Of a DNA stretch of 64,000 nt, positions 37,387-49,814 are shown piece by piece. The translations under genes were made by a program, and so were the position numbers. This DNA comes from Pterois miles. Its lineage: Eukaryota > Chordata > Actinopteri > Perciformes > Scorpaenidae. The stretch covers positions 25,532,501-25,596,500 of the forward strand of contig CAMQGK010000110.1 in NCBI GenBank assembly GCA_947000775.1. The letters run 5' to 3'. The notes under the pieces are model-generated. The model saw only the letters and a program-made list of their open reading frames with translations. It was not told the DNA's origin and made no database searches. The stretch's first letter is position 1. The number at the start of each line of letters is the position of its first letter.

Positions 37387-39582
37387 TGCCCACCCAAAAG
37401 TATAATATTTTATGTTATGGGGATGTGCAAAAAGAAGGCAAGTCCCCAAAATGTGACTGTGTAAACAGATTCATGTCCCCATTACATATAGTAATAAAAT
37501 GCTCTCACACACACAGGCTCTGCTATTCTCTAAATGACCAACACTACTCTAACAACAACTCTAGAGAGGGCCATTTGCGTTTCCGCATCAGCAGAACTGT
37601 AGAACCATTGTTCTCCTACACATTTGGCAACCAGGAGAAGGTTAAATTGGAAAAAAAAAAATGAAATCCTGCACACTGCTCCTTCAAACGATGAAAACAA
37701 AAATTGCCACATCCTCAGGTGTGTAATGTGACTCGAGGCCTCTGAATTGCTGCCAATACTTTCTCACCTTTTTTTTTTTTTAATTACTCAGATGGTGAGG
37801 AATTGATCTGATGAAATAAAAAGAATAACAATATTACAATTCAGGCTCATGATCAGAATGGGGATTAAACACACTGCTTGATGGTAAAGTCATAGGACTC
37901 AAGGGAAAAGAAAAAGCAACTGTTTAAACATGAGACCTTTTATAAAGTGTCAGAGCTAAAACTGTTGTTACATCTAACCCCATTCTTTCCTAAAGCAACG
38001 TTTGAGGTAAACTACACTGAGCTCCAGTTTCATATCACCTACGAGCTCCTCGCACGCACACAGTCAAGATAAAGGTTACTGAATGTTGAATTACAAGAGG
38101 TCAGAATTTAAACAAGTGAATAAATAGTGTGCATTTCAGTGGATGGTTGATAGCACAAAGACAGACAAAAGGTGGTCTTAGAATCTAATGATGTGACACT
38201 GTTGGGGACAGCATACCCCAGAGATCAAATCTGCCTCCTTTCCGGCTCTGAAATATCAAATCATTGCACCTTGTCCACTTCTCATGCTGTTACCTGAACT
38301 GTTTAGTGTGTAGGAGAAATTTGCAGCGATGAAAAGTGTATAATCTTTGGAGATTGCTACCACACTTACCAGGAGAATTGTACAAAGCAACTTTCTCCTT
38401 AGTCTGACATTCATTGAGAGGAGTCGCGAGGGAGAAACAAAACACAGACCTGAAAATGATTCATTGAAATTGAATCAGAGTAAAGTGTGTTTTTCAGGAC
38501 TTGCTAGCTTTGGCAATGACAAGGAGACACAGCAGAGAAAATAACAGTACAAACTCACTACATGACCTTATAATCTAGTGCTTGAGAAGACAAACAGAAC
38601 TTTATCTATATACCCAAATCCAATTAAAGTGGGAACAGGATAGGCACCCGAGACAGGTTTGTATCTACAGATTCAATCTGCGCTGCTTTTCAGAAGCAAC
38701 AAAGGATTATTACTATATTTGATTGTGACAATTATTGTAACGATCAGCTTTCCACCTGCAAGACATTTTGACTGTCAGTGCAATTTTCCACACCCTATCT
38801 GAAGACGGAGAACAGATCCAGAGCCAGAAAAACTTATTTTCTCTCTCACCTGCACAGCTCTTGGCAAAGCCAGTGAGAAAAAAAAATTGCATCCGTGTGA
38901 CTAGTGTTTGGTCAGCAGGTCCCCAGACGAGACTGGCTGCATGCTAAACACACACACACAAACAAATAAGGTCTTGCACCTGTCCCTTCTTGAACGCACA
39001 AGCTAATACCCCTGGCTCAGGAAAAGCAACGAGACCCATGAATCTTGAGGAAAACCCAAACTGCTTACTCCCATTCATTACAGCAGTACCCCAGGTGTCC
39101 TCCTCCTGCCCATTTGTCTCCACAATGTCAGGGCCATGGGCTTTCCTACGCTCAGCCCCGTGTAGAGTATCAACCTGCCGGGCTCCACAGGTCCAAAGGA
39201 AAGCCCCAGTAATAAAGTTAAACAGCCAGCAGACATGGGCAAGGACACAGCTAAGGCACTACTGACTGCCAATGAGCCCAATAACTCATGACGATTTGCA
39301 CATATACGCCTTTAAAAGGATCCTGCAGTATGTGAATAAATCGCCAGTACTCAGGCACTCCATAAAGACTAGACAGGTAATCATTTTGGCTGGATCCCTC
39401 GGTAATATTGCTTCTGCTTCAGGTAACTGCAGTATGAACACATTAAATTTCTGTAATGGCACAATTACACAGTTTCCATTAACTGAGTTTGCATAGGATT
39501 AACTGCTTTGTTTCCAAAATGAGTATGTGCTTACCACAGAGGAAAAGACAACCATCCAGTACAGGAGAATATTATGTAAATG
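37387..39582. other. Non-coding stretch, nothing recognised
   Basis: There is no exon and no duplicated element seen. Confidence 0.45.
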
Positions 39583-39690
39583 TACCATTTTGGCCGTCGC
39601 CATCTTGTTTTTTGCAATCAGAATTCACACGAGAGGGTGGAGCTAAATACAAATGAATGCTGAATTAGACATTTTTATACACTACAATAT
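39583..39690 (+). repeat. Dispersed repeat of the GACGTCACCCATTGG family, copy 5 (short fragment)
   Basis: Only the stretch from TTTTGGCCGTCGCCATCTTG to GAGAGGGTGGAGCTAAATAC is present. Confidence 0.7.
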
Positions 39691-40663
39691 CCCTGTGACA
39701 TTATGATGTTATTGAGCAATCCGCTGGTACACCCTTACATACCTAATACCTTAACCTCCTACCGATGAGGAGTTTGAAATGTAACCAAGAGCTTTAAACC
39801 TTCAACACACCTGTTATGTGAAGTGTGAGATGCCAACGTGAAGCACACAGTTGATCAAAATGAGGTGTCTCATCTTGGCACAAGGCTCAAGAGCAATGCG
39901 AGCCAGGAGCCACTGAGAATTACAATGCTCCTTTGGTGCTCAATCTTACGGGCAATTGCATTTAGAATGACATTGATGTCATTCTTTAAGGCGGATGTGT
40001 AAACTTACAAATGATATTTCCACACGCTGAGATGGAAAATGTCAAAGCCATTAACACCTGAGTAAAATAGATGAGCACACTGACGTAGCAATCAAAGGCT
40101 CAACAGTGTGGCATCTGTTGATACCACAGCAGCTATGCGTGTGGTTTACCAAGTCTAGTGTCACCTACAAGGCAACATGCATGCTCTCTTTAAAAAGTTG
40201 TTTCAGTACTCTGGCACAGCATAGGCAGTGATGTTAAGGTTAAATCCAAATTTTATTGAACATTATTTAAATGTCAGAACTGATGTTTAACCAAACCTAA
40301 TATGTGAAAACAGACATAAATCAATGTATATAGCGTTGGAAATGTCAAAATCCAACTGGCTGTATAAATGTCATGTGATTGAATATGTTTCTTAAAGCTT
40401 GTATGGTCAATCAAGATTCATTGTAATAAGTAATTGCATTACAATCCTATTATATCTCATTTATTGCTGGACCCCTATTGACCCCTACCCAGCTCGCACT
40501 CTTCTGTATCTACTGTACCTTATAGCCTTCAAGTTCCAAGTGCAAACAAAAACTCAGAAAGCAATCATTACATCTATGTTGGACTAACACTAATAGGTCC
40601 AGGTTTGCCAAGTAGTTTTATTGTTTTTAAAGGAATATGATCCATGAGTCCAGATTGCATACT

Positions 40664-40990
40664 GGACGTAGTCACCATGACGTCCCCCATTGGTTTGTGA
40701 CTTGTGTACTGTTGTGTTGAAGAATCAAGTTCAGCTTTTTGGCCATGCAATAATTTATGAAATGAACATCATACGATTGAGACCATATACTCATTTTACA
40801 ATGTTTACTGAGGTAATAAATCAAGTCAGAAGTAGACTCATTTCCACATAGACTTCTATACAATCAGACTTGTTTTTGCAACCACAGGAGTTACCATCTG
40901 CTGGCTATTAGGAAGAATGAAAGTCAAAGGCACTTCCACATTGCGTTCACTTCTCAGACCCCAGAGGCAGCCCATTGGTATGTACCCTGT
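40664..40990 (+). repeat. Dispersed repeat of the GACGTCACCCATTGG family, copy 6
   Basis: It runs from GACGTAGTCACCATGACGTC through AATGAACATCATACG to CCCCAGAGGCAGCCCATTGG. The central third is deleted. Confidence 0.8.
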
Positions 40991-43900
40991 TACCGCCAAG
41001 TTTCAAGTGCACGCAAAGACCCAGAAAGCAATCATTACATCTATGTCAGTTAAAGGAATATGCACCATGAGAACTTAATATAAACAAAAATAAGGTTAAA
41101 ACTATATTTTGACCTGGCCATAGCATCAAGTAATCATGACTAATCTGCTTCAGTTGATGTAAATACAAATAGTTAAACAAATGACCATTCACAGTGAATC
41201 TGGGCTTTTTTGGTGTCCATGTTGGTTCTTGTTGGTAACTCAGCCTTGTAGCTGCGGTGGGTTTGGTGTTCAAGTTCGTACTGGTCTCATGTATTCACGG
41301 TGGTCCTCGCTTTGTCAGATCCTTCATCTGTGATCAACTTACTAAGGAGTAATCAGCATGAAAAAACTTGCCCCTGACAACACACCTCCAAAGACTGACC
41401 CCCCCTCCTCTACAATGATGGGAAATCTGAAACTGTATAAAAACCTTGAGAATTAAGTTGAATAGCAAGAGTAAGACAAATGCAAATGCATACCCCAAAT
41501 AAACAGATCTTACAAGGACTCAGCATGATACTGACATCCATATTTAATTGTTGATGGATGAGTCATCATTCACAGGGCTGTCAGATTTTGAGTCATCATG
41601 GGGTGCTTTATGGCACAGGAAACAATAAGATGTCAAAACTAGTTAACCATCAGAAATGGACTAAAAACAAGAAAGAAAACTTATTTAAAAGTGTCACACT
41701 GAGCAGGAAGAACACAATGAACTGAGTTTCACAATGACAAAAACAAGTTTAGCTTAGCACATTAATCAGACTGACTTCAGAGAACCCAAAAACAAAAAGG
41801 GGCAACCCTGCTGGGATCTCCAGTCATAGCACACAAGTGAAGATATTTCACGTGTTTGCTGTCAAAAATGTAATAACAGAAAAATGTAGTGCAATTATCC
41901 CTTGGATACCTATTAATTCTTGACATCTGACACACGTTTTTTGTCATGTGACAACCATAAATTAACAAGACATTTGGTCTAGACATGAGTTTACATTTTT
42001 AGTATGCTGTAGATGGGGATGGGATGGAAACAAATAAACAAACCAATGACCCCAGCAGAGTGCCATCTCAGAGGTGTGACAATCCCACTCAGCCAGGCTA
42101 ATAAATACGGCAACTATTCCCGAGTGTCATGTAGATCAGTCCAGTTAATCGGCCAATCTCATTCTAACATGGACAAATTCAATTATAGATGCATTACTAT
42201 CTAATTTTTCACTTAACTAGCGCTGCACAATCAGCATGAAAAAACAGGTGAGAACTGAATTATCAAGTGACTTTGCTTGAGTTGAGGCTTGATCAATAGG
42301 TAGTTTTGCCTGTTTCAAAGGGAAGGCTAGAGCTAGTCAGATGTAAGAAAATAACACGCTAAACCTGATTCCCCGGGGGAACTGCTTTACCCTGGCAGAG
42401 GTACAACCCTATTTTCTCAGCAGTGCTACATATGTCGCTGAATAAAGTGCTCAGTTCAGATGACTAAAGAGGCACCAGGTCCTATGAGACCCTTTCTGCT
42501 GTTGCTGCATATTGACTGGGAGTTTGAGGCAGGCAACCTTTGACACTGCCTACCATTATAATCAACCCGTGGTGTCATAAAACAGGGGGACAAAAACTTT
42601 TCCAAGAACTCCGTCGTAATCGTAGCACCATTTGTACTCTTAGATGCAAATGGAACAATTTATATTCTAAACCTTTCACCCTAAAAACTAAATATTTGTT
42701 TCATATTGATAAACAAACATTTCAATTTGAATCACATTAAGATAAGATGAGCTGATCCTTATTAGTCCCACAATGGGAATATTTGCAGTATTACTGAATG
42801 TTATTCAGTAATACTGCAAATAGGTGATTTTTATTCACACTGCATTTGGACTCAACTTGACAACATTTATAGCCTACAGTTCAAGTAACTGATCTTGCAA
42901 CCATTCAGAAAATGAGCAGTAGCAAGACTGGTATAGTCCTGATAAATACAGATATTTGAACTTACCAATCGAAAGCAGACTTTCAGTAAGTGCTTCAGCT
43001 AAAAGGGACTCTGTAAGGATCAGATATTGCTTGTTAACAGTGACACCTGTGGCTGTTAAGTCAACGACAGTCAGCATCCTGTTGCTCGCACTACTTAGAC
43101 GCGAGCAAGCACCGAACGTTAGATACAGCTACAGCACTCAAGAGCGTGCACAATGTCACATCCATTAGATTTTCCTGGATAAACTCAGGATCTTCATAAT
43201 AAAAGCAGTTTACAGGCTGATAGAGGAAACCCAGAAATTTGCAGAAGTTGTCATTTTTTAGGTTAGGTTACAACCTGTTCACACATTGGCAATAAAAAAC
43301 AATGTATGCATGTAAAAAGTTGCATATTGCCCCTTTAATTATAATGAACATATTGCTGTGTGTCACAATCATATCAGTTTCTACTGGCCAACGCTGTCAG
43401 GAGTAATGGACACAGTATGCTTGTTATATTGGTACAAATTGTCCCCATCTGTTGATAAGCACTTTTTAATAGTACAACACAATTTTCTAATTTATAGCAA
43501 ACTATTTCATGGACCCTCTGACAGAGTGGCATGCTCTCCTGGGGGTCCTGGAAAATCGCTGTTGTAAAAGATCTATTGCTGTACTGCAACATCCAGCAGA
43601 GAAAGTACATTAATAGTTAAAATAACCAAACAGTGCCAGCAGGGAGATGTAAAGGGAGGCGATCACAGGCAAACTCACATCAATAATATCTCCAAGCATT
43701 ACTGGCAAAATAAAATAAACAAGTAAAACTTACCTTTCCTTACCATGTCAAGACAGGTCTAATCCATCTCGGCACACTACAGGCAACAGATGCAACGCTC
43801 AGCAGAAACGAGATGTTATCACGAGAGAAACGGGGAGGTGCAGCCTCACTGATGTTCTGCTTTAATACAACATGAAAGTGTGGTTTGAAGGGGAGTCTGT

Positions 43901-44109
43901 TGCACATCTGAGCAAAACCTGAGATAGAGGCCATTGTGTGCCAGGCCATGGATAAATCCCCTACGCAAAAAGTGCAACTCCAAAAAAAGAAGTCTGCATG
44001 TTTTTGTTTGCTTTTAATTAGTACAACTTAGGATAAGGTACAGTAAGGGATAGTTGTGTCAGCTCCAAAGATTTACAATTATGTATTTTAATTAATACAA
44101 ACAATAGTA
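40991..44109. other. Non-coding stretch downstream of rpa1
   Basis: This includes a reverse-oriented retroposon tail at about 42744-42788 (AGATAAGATGAG, then CTTATTAGTCCCACAATGGG). No exon of a downstream neighbour was seen before the rpa1 polyadenylation signal. Confidence 0.5.
42744..42788 (-). mobile_element. Retroposon 3' tail, reverse orientation
   Basis: In reverse complement it reads CCCATTGTGGGACTAATAAG, matching the tails at 15.0 and 51.3 kb. Only the tail remains. Confidence 0.6.
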
Positions 44110-44114
44110 AAACA

Positions 44115-44779
44115 GATTTTGATTACAGACATCTTTATTCTCACAATCATTACAAAGAAATGGAAATACAGAACAAAACAGTTGCAGCCATGGAAAATAT
44201 GGACAACATCTTGTATCTACTTAAATAGACTGCAGTACATTTCCCATTAGGTGTGCACTGTGCATGTGTATATGTGCTTATGTTTGCAAGAATGTGAGAC
44301 GTAGCAAAAAAAAAAAAAAAAAAAAAGAGTGGGAGAGTAAACGGTCTTATCAGGGATGTGCAGGTCCAGCCTAGCTGTTTTGAGTGCCCGTGAGAAAGTG
44401 AAAAGCGTGCTAGTGACTGTACTGGTGTTGGGCTTAAGGCAGCAACCACCACCCACACGAGCACAGTCCAGGAACAACGGGCCGACTAAAGACAGACACG
44501 CTGATGATTTTCTTTTGTGGCTTACTGACCCACTCTCTGCTCTGCTTCTCCAAATAACAAAATTAAAGAAAAAAGTCTTGTCAGTGAAAAAAAAAAAAAG
44601 AAAAGGTCACCAGTCATTACATCACAAAAGACAGGTGAAGACACAAGTACAGGAAGTGAAACAAATACAAAAAATAAACACAAATGCTTTGTCATACATT
44701 TAGAGCTGTTTTTTGACTATACAGAAACAAACCAAACCTGCAGAGAGGAGCAAGAATACTTTACATAGATCATAAGTTC
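44115..44779 (-). other. rpa1: rpa1 3' untranslated region (predicted)
   Basis: This is the sequence between the rpa1 stop codon and the only AATAAA signal downstream on the minus strand (44134-44139). The UTR would be about 660 nt. It includes a run of 21 A on the plus strand at 44306-44326, i.e. a U21 tract in the transcript, and a shorter run of 13 at 44587-44599. The exact cleavage point is inferred from the signal position only. Confidence 0.7.
44134..44139 (-). terminator. rpa1: rpa1 polyadenylation signal AATAAA
   Basis: TTTATT on the plus strand gives a canonical AATAAA on the minus strand, 641 nt after the stop codon. I found no other AATAAA between it and the stop codon on that strand. 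Cleavage is expected 10-30 nt further, near 44105-44125. Confidence 0.7.
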
Positions 44780-44884
44780 CTACTGAGCAGCCAGTTTTCT
44801 TATGTTCATGATCAACCTCTTGCTGTAGTCCTTATGGTCAACGGGCTTTACGTCCATCACTGTAGCCTTGATCCTGGATTCATC
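44780..44884 (-). CDS. rpa1: rpa1, last coding exon (C-terminal 34 residues plus stop)
   Basis: This exon encodes the C-terminus of the 70-kDa subunit of replication protein A, the eukaryotic single-stranded DNA-binding trimer used in replication, repair and recombination. The minus-strand reading begins DESRIKATVMDVKPVD and ends KLAAQ followed by TAG at 44782-44780. The start matches the human RPA1 C-terminus almost residue for residue, while the last few residues differ, as expected at a variable tail. The acceptor is CTGACAG directly before GATGAATCC, in phase 0, joining to the TYN end of the exon at 56153-56239. In the known RPA structure this segment belongs to the C-terminal helix that packs with RPA2 and RPA3 in the trimer core. 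There is no frameshift or premature stop. Confidence 0.96.
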   Translation of the reverse strand, partial: DESRIKATVMDVKPVDHKDYSKRLIMNIRKLAAQ

Positions 44885-45340
44885 CTGTCAGACAAACAAC
44901 AAGAAATCTCAGTCATATGACTGCAAATTAGGACCCCTTTCAGTGGTGCTGCTGGGGCAAACAAAGCTAATGTAATTAAAGAGGAACTACATTTTTTTTT
45001 CTGTACCCATAATCATATACTCTTGTTTACATATGACTATGATAATAACACAGGTCATTTTTCCAACAAAATGAATAATAACGCAGCCACCATGCGCTCA
45101 CCATGCGGGGGGTCTGGCTCCAGCATTAGTTCAGTCAACCTGTTGTTTATTTCTCAAACATCCTTCCATTCACTCCTCTTATGCATGTTCACTCATTACG
45201 TCCTTGCTGTCATTGTTTGGTGCTGTCAATTGTGAAATCAGCTGTTCTCAATAGCTGGTAACATCCATCAATAGCACTGTGACACGCCTACTTCTTGCCT
45301 ATCATCTTGCTGCTGAATCCATTTAAATAAGGCCCTCTTA

Positions 45341-46052
45341 AGACCTGGTAATAACATGCATCCTGGGTGATCCAATCACAAGTGGACAGCTCAAAGTACA
45401 GCTGTGAATACACTCAAGATGCACTGAGGACACGTTGAGATCCAGTCACTCAGACCACATTCAGAGGTTCGTCTGGGCCACATATCATGGAATATCAACA
45501 TGGAAACGGCCTCTGTGCTCTACTGTATTCTGTCGGTACAATGGTATTTTATTAAAATATATCTTATCTACAGGCTACATAATCTACAGACTAGGCACAG
45601 GAAGTGCATTATTATGATACTGTGTGGGTGAGATGTGTCGGTAATTTTGTTCCAGTACTCTGCATAGGCTGACACTCGCCTGCTCGCCTCATCTCCAGGT
45701 CTTTGAACCTCTGTGCTGCTGTTGCCTGGCAAGTCTGTGGTACTGGTGGCATGGAGGTTCCCCAGCGACCACTGGTACAATAACCTTTTATTTTGATGTG
45801 AATAAAATGTACCCAAATTCATGAATATGTAGGCTATTACTACTGACATTCATGTCATATTAAGTCACAAATTCTGCTGTATTCGCCATCTGTTAACTAG
45901 GTGTTTATTTGCATAACAGAGCAGGAAGTGAGATCACAAGTGGTCACTGGAGGTGCAGGTGGAGCTGCATTCTACTGCCAGGTGTGAACAGACGTACTTA
46001 AAGCTCTCCTCTTGTGTTCAGACCACTCAGGACGCATGTGAATGCCAGGTCT
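45341..46052. mobile_element. Non-autonomous DNA element with AGACCTGGYAWTMACATGC ends
   Basis: The left end AGACCTGGTAATAACATGCA and the reverse complement of the right end, AGACCTGGCATTCACATGCG, remain alike for over 30 bp. It is 712 bp, non-coding, within the last rpa1 intron. Confidence 0.78.
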
Positions 46053-46961
46053 GAACAGGACAAAACAGAAAAGAACAGCGAGCACGTCTCCAAATCTAGA
46101 AAAGTATCGGGTGCCAGGCAGCAGCACAAACAGAAAACAACAATTTCACTGTATATTTAGAAAAGGTTTTTAACTGTCTTACTGATAGCTCTTCCAAAAA
46201 AATTAATTATACTTTTGATGTCACAGATTCCCTCTATTTTTGATTTTTCTGTGATTTTTGGCTGTGCCGGGCAGTTTCAGCCAACCAGCCACAGAGCATT
46301 TATGGCATTATTATGTACTGTTTACAAGCACAGATTATTTTTCTTTGCTGGGTCCATAATTTAAACTATTGAAAATATTTATGAATTACTGTTGGGTTTT
46401 CTGTTACCATTCTTACACTTTTTGGTCTTGGGCTTTCTAGATGTTCTTTATGGTATTGCTGGTTATTTTGCCTCTTTTCGCCACCATGCCTCCTTAGTTG
46501 TGAGAGGCATTGTCTGATTGTCCATAGATGTATCCTACTGTGTAATTTTCCAGTCTCTTCCCTGATTGGTGGCTGTGTTTCACCTGAGTATCTACAACTG
46601 GCTTTACATTTTGATTGTTCACCCTGACAAAGGTTTGCTTGCCCTATATAATAAAGACACTATCTGTCAGTGTCAGAGGTCTGACCAGGGCCTAAGATTC
46701 TCTCTCTGCCTTTAGTACGTTCATGCCACAGTTACATACACCCCTCCACCTCGTCCTCTCAGTACAATTGTCATCACCAGTGTTTGGAGTCCATGAGGGG
46801 ATTTATCTTACCGCTGATTACAAATCCCCCTGTAGAGTCTAAGCGCCAAAGACTTTCTGTCAAGACTTCATCATATATTATCTGTTATAATAAACAAGTG
46901 TCTTTCCTTCATTCACTTGTCACTCCAAAATGAAATGCCGACACACTATCCATCCATCTAT

Positions 46962-47698
46962 CAGAGCCTGACCAATTTAAGGCCGATACTGGCCTATTAG
47001 ACACGTCGGTGTCGGCGTATACTGTATGCTGTCCGATTTGCATAGGTATGAAGACTTTTTTTTTGGATCACTTTGTTTGTTTGTTCATTTGTGAAATACA
47101 CTCACTGGGTCTTGCTGGTGCCCCAATTGTGCACAGGTCATAAATTAGACCAGATTTCAATCAATACACTGTCTGCATCACAGGGGGAACACACACTCTG
47201 GATCGCCCCTACTACACGCCATTTAAAAACGGCTACAGCGGAAATGCTGTCTATGTTTAGGAAGAGAAACTATGCGGCCATCAGGTTAAAGCATGTAAAC
47301 AAACTACTATGCATGCCCCTCAGCGACATGCGAGGTCAGGAAATGGTCGCTCATTTTCTCTCTTTCTTCTTTTCTGAGCACCTGACTTTTAACAGTTGGC
47401 CTTTTTTTAAAAACATTCTTTATAATTATTTAATTGCCAGTGAAGTTTACCATTTCAGAGCACTGAGGTCATTTTGGATTATAAAGTTTGTTAAACTATA
47501 AAATATCTTGCCTCCATTACATATATTTGTTTCAAGTATTTGTTTTGATTATCACATTTGAGGGATCATTGCAAAAAATGTGTGTATATAACTACAGTAT
47601 ATATAGGTAAAAGAATATCAGCCGGTATGTCAATAGGAATTTATTCAACTTCCCAGTATCAGTATCAGCCCCAAAGATCCAGTACTGGTTGGGCTCTA
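46962..47698. mobile_element. hAT-like miniature element with YAGAGCCYRACCA ends
   Basis: The left end is CAGAGCCTGACCAATTTAAG; the reverse complement of the right end is TAGAGCCCAACCAGTACTGG. Internal GCCGATACTGGC and CAGTATCAGCCCC resemble each other in inverted orientation. The flanks CCATCTAT and CTATCCAT agree at six of eight positions, compatible with an 8-bp hAT duplication, though the area is low in complexity. Confidence 0.75.
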
Positions 47699-48439
47699 CT
47701 ATCCATCCATTGGAGACATACTGTTTGGACAGTGTGAATTGTGTTGGCATTCAGATGAATGTTCACAAAAAAATAGGAAGCTTTTTTTAAAGCCATAGCC
47801 ACCTCCACAGCTGTCTAGACAGGCGAAGGTCATTTCTGCCAGGGCCATTATTCTCTGCATTTAAACAGAGGTTACACTCCTCTCGTCTCCATTAATCCTC
47901 TGCAGCTCAAGTGGGTGAAATGTAAATCATCTTCCTTTGGACCGGTGCCCACATTCTTTCAGAACAGCCTGTTATAAATTTCTGCTTGTTTTGTATGATG
48001 CAAGAGGAAAATGGACATTACCTACAAAATAGAAAATAATGTAAGACTTCATCACTATAGTTGGACATAAAGTAGAATGAACTGTCAAGCCACAACTGCA
48101 ATATAGATAAATGAATGTGATACTAAAACTTTGGTAATGCATTGTACAAAACGAATATGTCACTGCTGGCCACTATCTCGACATGAGTTAAAAAATGGGT
48201 GCAATATGGGAGATAGGTTAAAACCCTATTTACTGTGCAGTAGAAGGAATACATGTGGACTGAATAATCTTTGAGGATTATGGCAATATCTTCAGAACCA
48301 ACCTGTTCCCATTCCCGACTTGTTAAGTCCTGACGCTTGGTCAGTGCCCCTCGGCGTCTGATACCACCACAAAGAAGCACCTTTAGTTAACTTTCATGTA
48401 GACTCATCCACGTCATTATTAGATGGTCAGAGCAACTGA

Positions 48440-48907
48440 CAGGGGCCCACGGTATAATATTATCACAATACTTAAGCCACAACAGGATCTTGTTGCGATT
48501 TTAAACATTTTGCAACATGCTGGATATTGCAATAAGATACATTGCGATATACTGCAAAGTATGGCCTTAATATTTGTTTTCATTGATATATCTTGAGGTC
48601 AGAGGTCAAGTGTCCCCTTTGAAAATTTGGCGTAACTTTGGAGCGTTATTTAGCATATAGCTAACATGACATGGTTGGTACCAACTGATTTCTTAGGTTT
48701 CCTATGTCTGTGTCTTCACTCTAGCTTTAAGACTGAATCCAACCCACAACAGAATAGCCAGAATAGTGTCTGGGTGTTAACACTTAATGTTAATAGTTTA
48801 TATAATAAAAGATCAATGCCTGACATTTGTGTAACTGTGTATACAACACTGTAACGCAAAATATCGCAATACAATGATGTATCGATTTTTTTACCCCCAG
48901 ACTCCTC
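48440..48907. mobile_element. Miniature element with perfect 8-bp target duplication GCAACTGA
   Basis: GCAACTGA at 48432-48439 and 48908-48915 flanks it exactly. The interior has ATATTGCAATAAGATACATT and, near the right edge, ATATCGCAATACAATGATG. A block at about 48590-48770 resembles the TAGGGCTGTCAA element core. An 8-bp duplication is typical of hAT transposition. The terminal inverted repeats are weak. Confidence 0.75.
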
Positions 48908-49102
48908 GCAACTGATATAGTATAAAGAGTGAAAATGTCTGCATAGGTCACTAGGCTGTTTGTGTCTCTTGTGAAACCAAGTCAACGTTGACATAATTTT
49001 TCAACCCAAACCACAATCTTTTCTTAAGCCAAACCAGGTACCTTTGTTGCATAAACCTAACTAGGTAGCTTTGTTGCACAAGTAAAAACACAGTAAACCT
49101 AC

Positions 49103-49412
49103 ATTGGAAGCTTCTTTTGGAAAGTCACTGTTTGCATATAATGAGTGGAAACAGTATGTCTCTTGTGACCATTATTTTGAAAAGAGACGGTTTGCATGTA
49201 AGCATAAATTGTACTCTCCCTGTGAACACAGACGTTTATTTTGGGAAGAGACTGCTTGCTGTAACACGTGGAAACTGTACCTTGCTTGTGAACATGGAAG
49301 TTTATTTTGGAAAGAGACACTATGCCTGTAACGAGTGGAAAGTGCACATTTCCTGTGAACATGGAAGTTTATTTTGAAAAGATACTATGCCTGTAACGAG
49401 TGGAAACTGACA
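49103..49412 (+). repeat. Minisatellite, about 4.7 units of roughly 66 bp
   Basis: The unit pattern is GAAGTTTATTTTGGAAAGAG, then a TGCNTGTAACGAGTGGAAA-like part and TTGTGAACATG. The last two units are most alike and the first two most decayed. The unit length is near a multiple of three, which explains repetitive open frames on both strands; I do not regard them as genes. Confidence 0.85.
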
Positions 49413-49787
49413 TGCCATCTCTGACGCGTCCAAAACTGACTCTAGGGTGGTGTCTACTGTAGAGCGTCATAGTTCATCCCCAAGCATGGGGCCACGAACC
49501 AGCGTCAGTATTTGATGAGTCAGGAGTGACCGTGTGTTATCCGAACAGTTTGTGACCTCAAGTAGCACTATAGAGAAGTGTTTTTGAATTTGTATGATGC
49601 AATTACGCTAATCATCAGTTAATAAACATTGATATGGAGATTGAATGATATAGAAATGGGAGAAAAAACAGCTTTTCAAAGGTTGGAAAAGTAAGAAAAT
49701 GCATTCACACATGTTTGTCAGGCCTCAAGGATACACACAATATGTTTTGGTGGGTAACACTAACTATAAATAGAAACTTTGTTTACA

Positions 49788-49814
49788 TGGGAAACTCCAC
49801 AGGGCACCTTTAAG
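49788..49814 (-). mobile_element. Solitary end of the CCCTGTGGAGTTT miniature element
   Basis: GGAAACTCCACAGGGCACCT followed by TTAA matches the right end of the 16623-16834 element. No left partner was found upstream. Confidence 0.65.

Larger units (their letters stand above)
48420..49540 (+). repeat. Dispersed repeat related to 7.4-7.85 kb, interrupted and amplified
   Basis: It has the same landmark order as 7370-7850, but with an insertion after the first GCAACTGA and with an internal unit tandemly amplified at 49103-49412. Confidence 0.75.

Noticed and set aside
49099..49377. Repeat protein with WKLYLACEHG-like units on either strand
   Set aside because: It reflects the roughly 66-bp minisatellite; units differ by indels and no start, splice or conservation signal supports coding.
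49103..49412. CRISPR-like array
   Set aside because: The units are contiguous degenerate copies of about 66 bp without repeat/spacer alternation, in vertebrate DNA.
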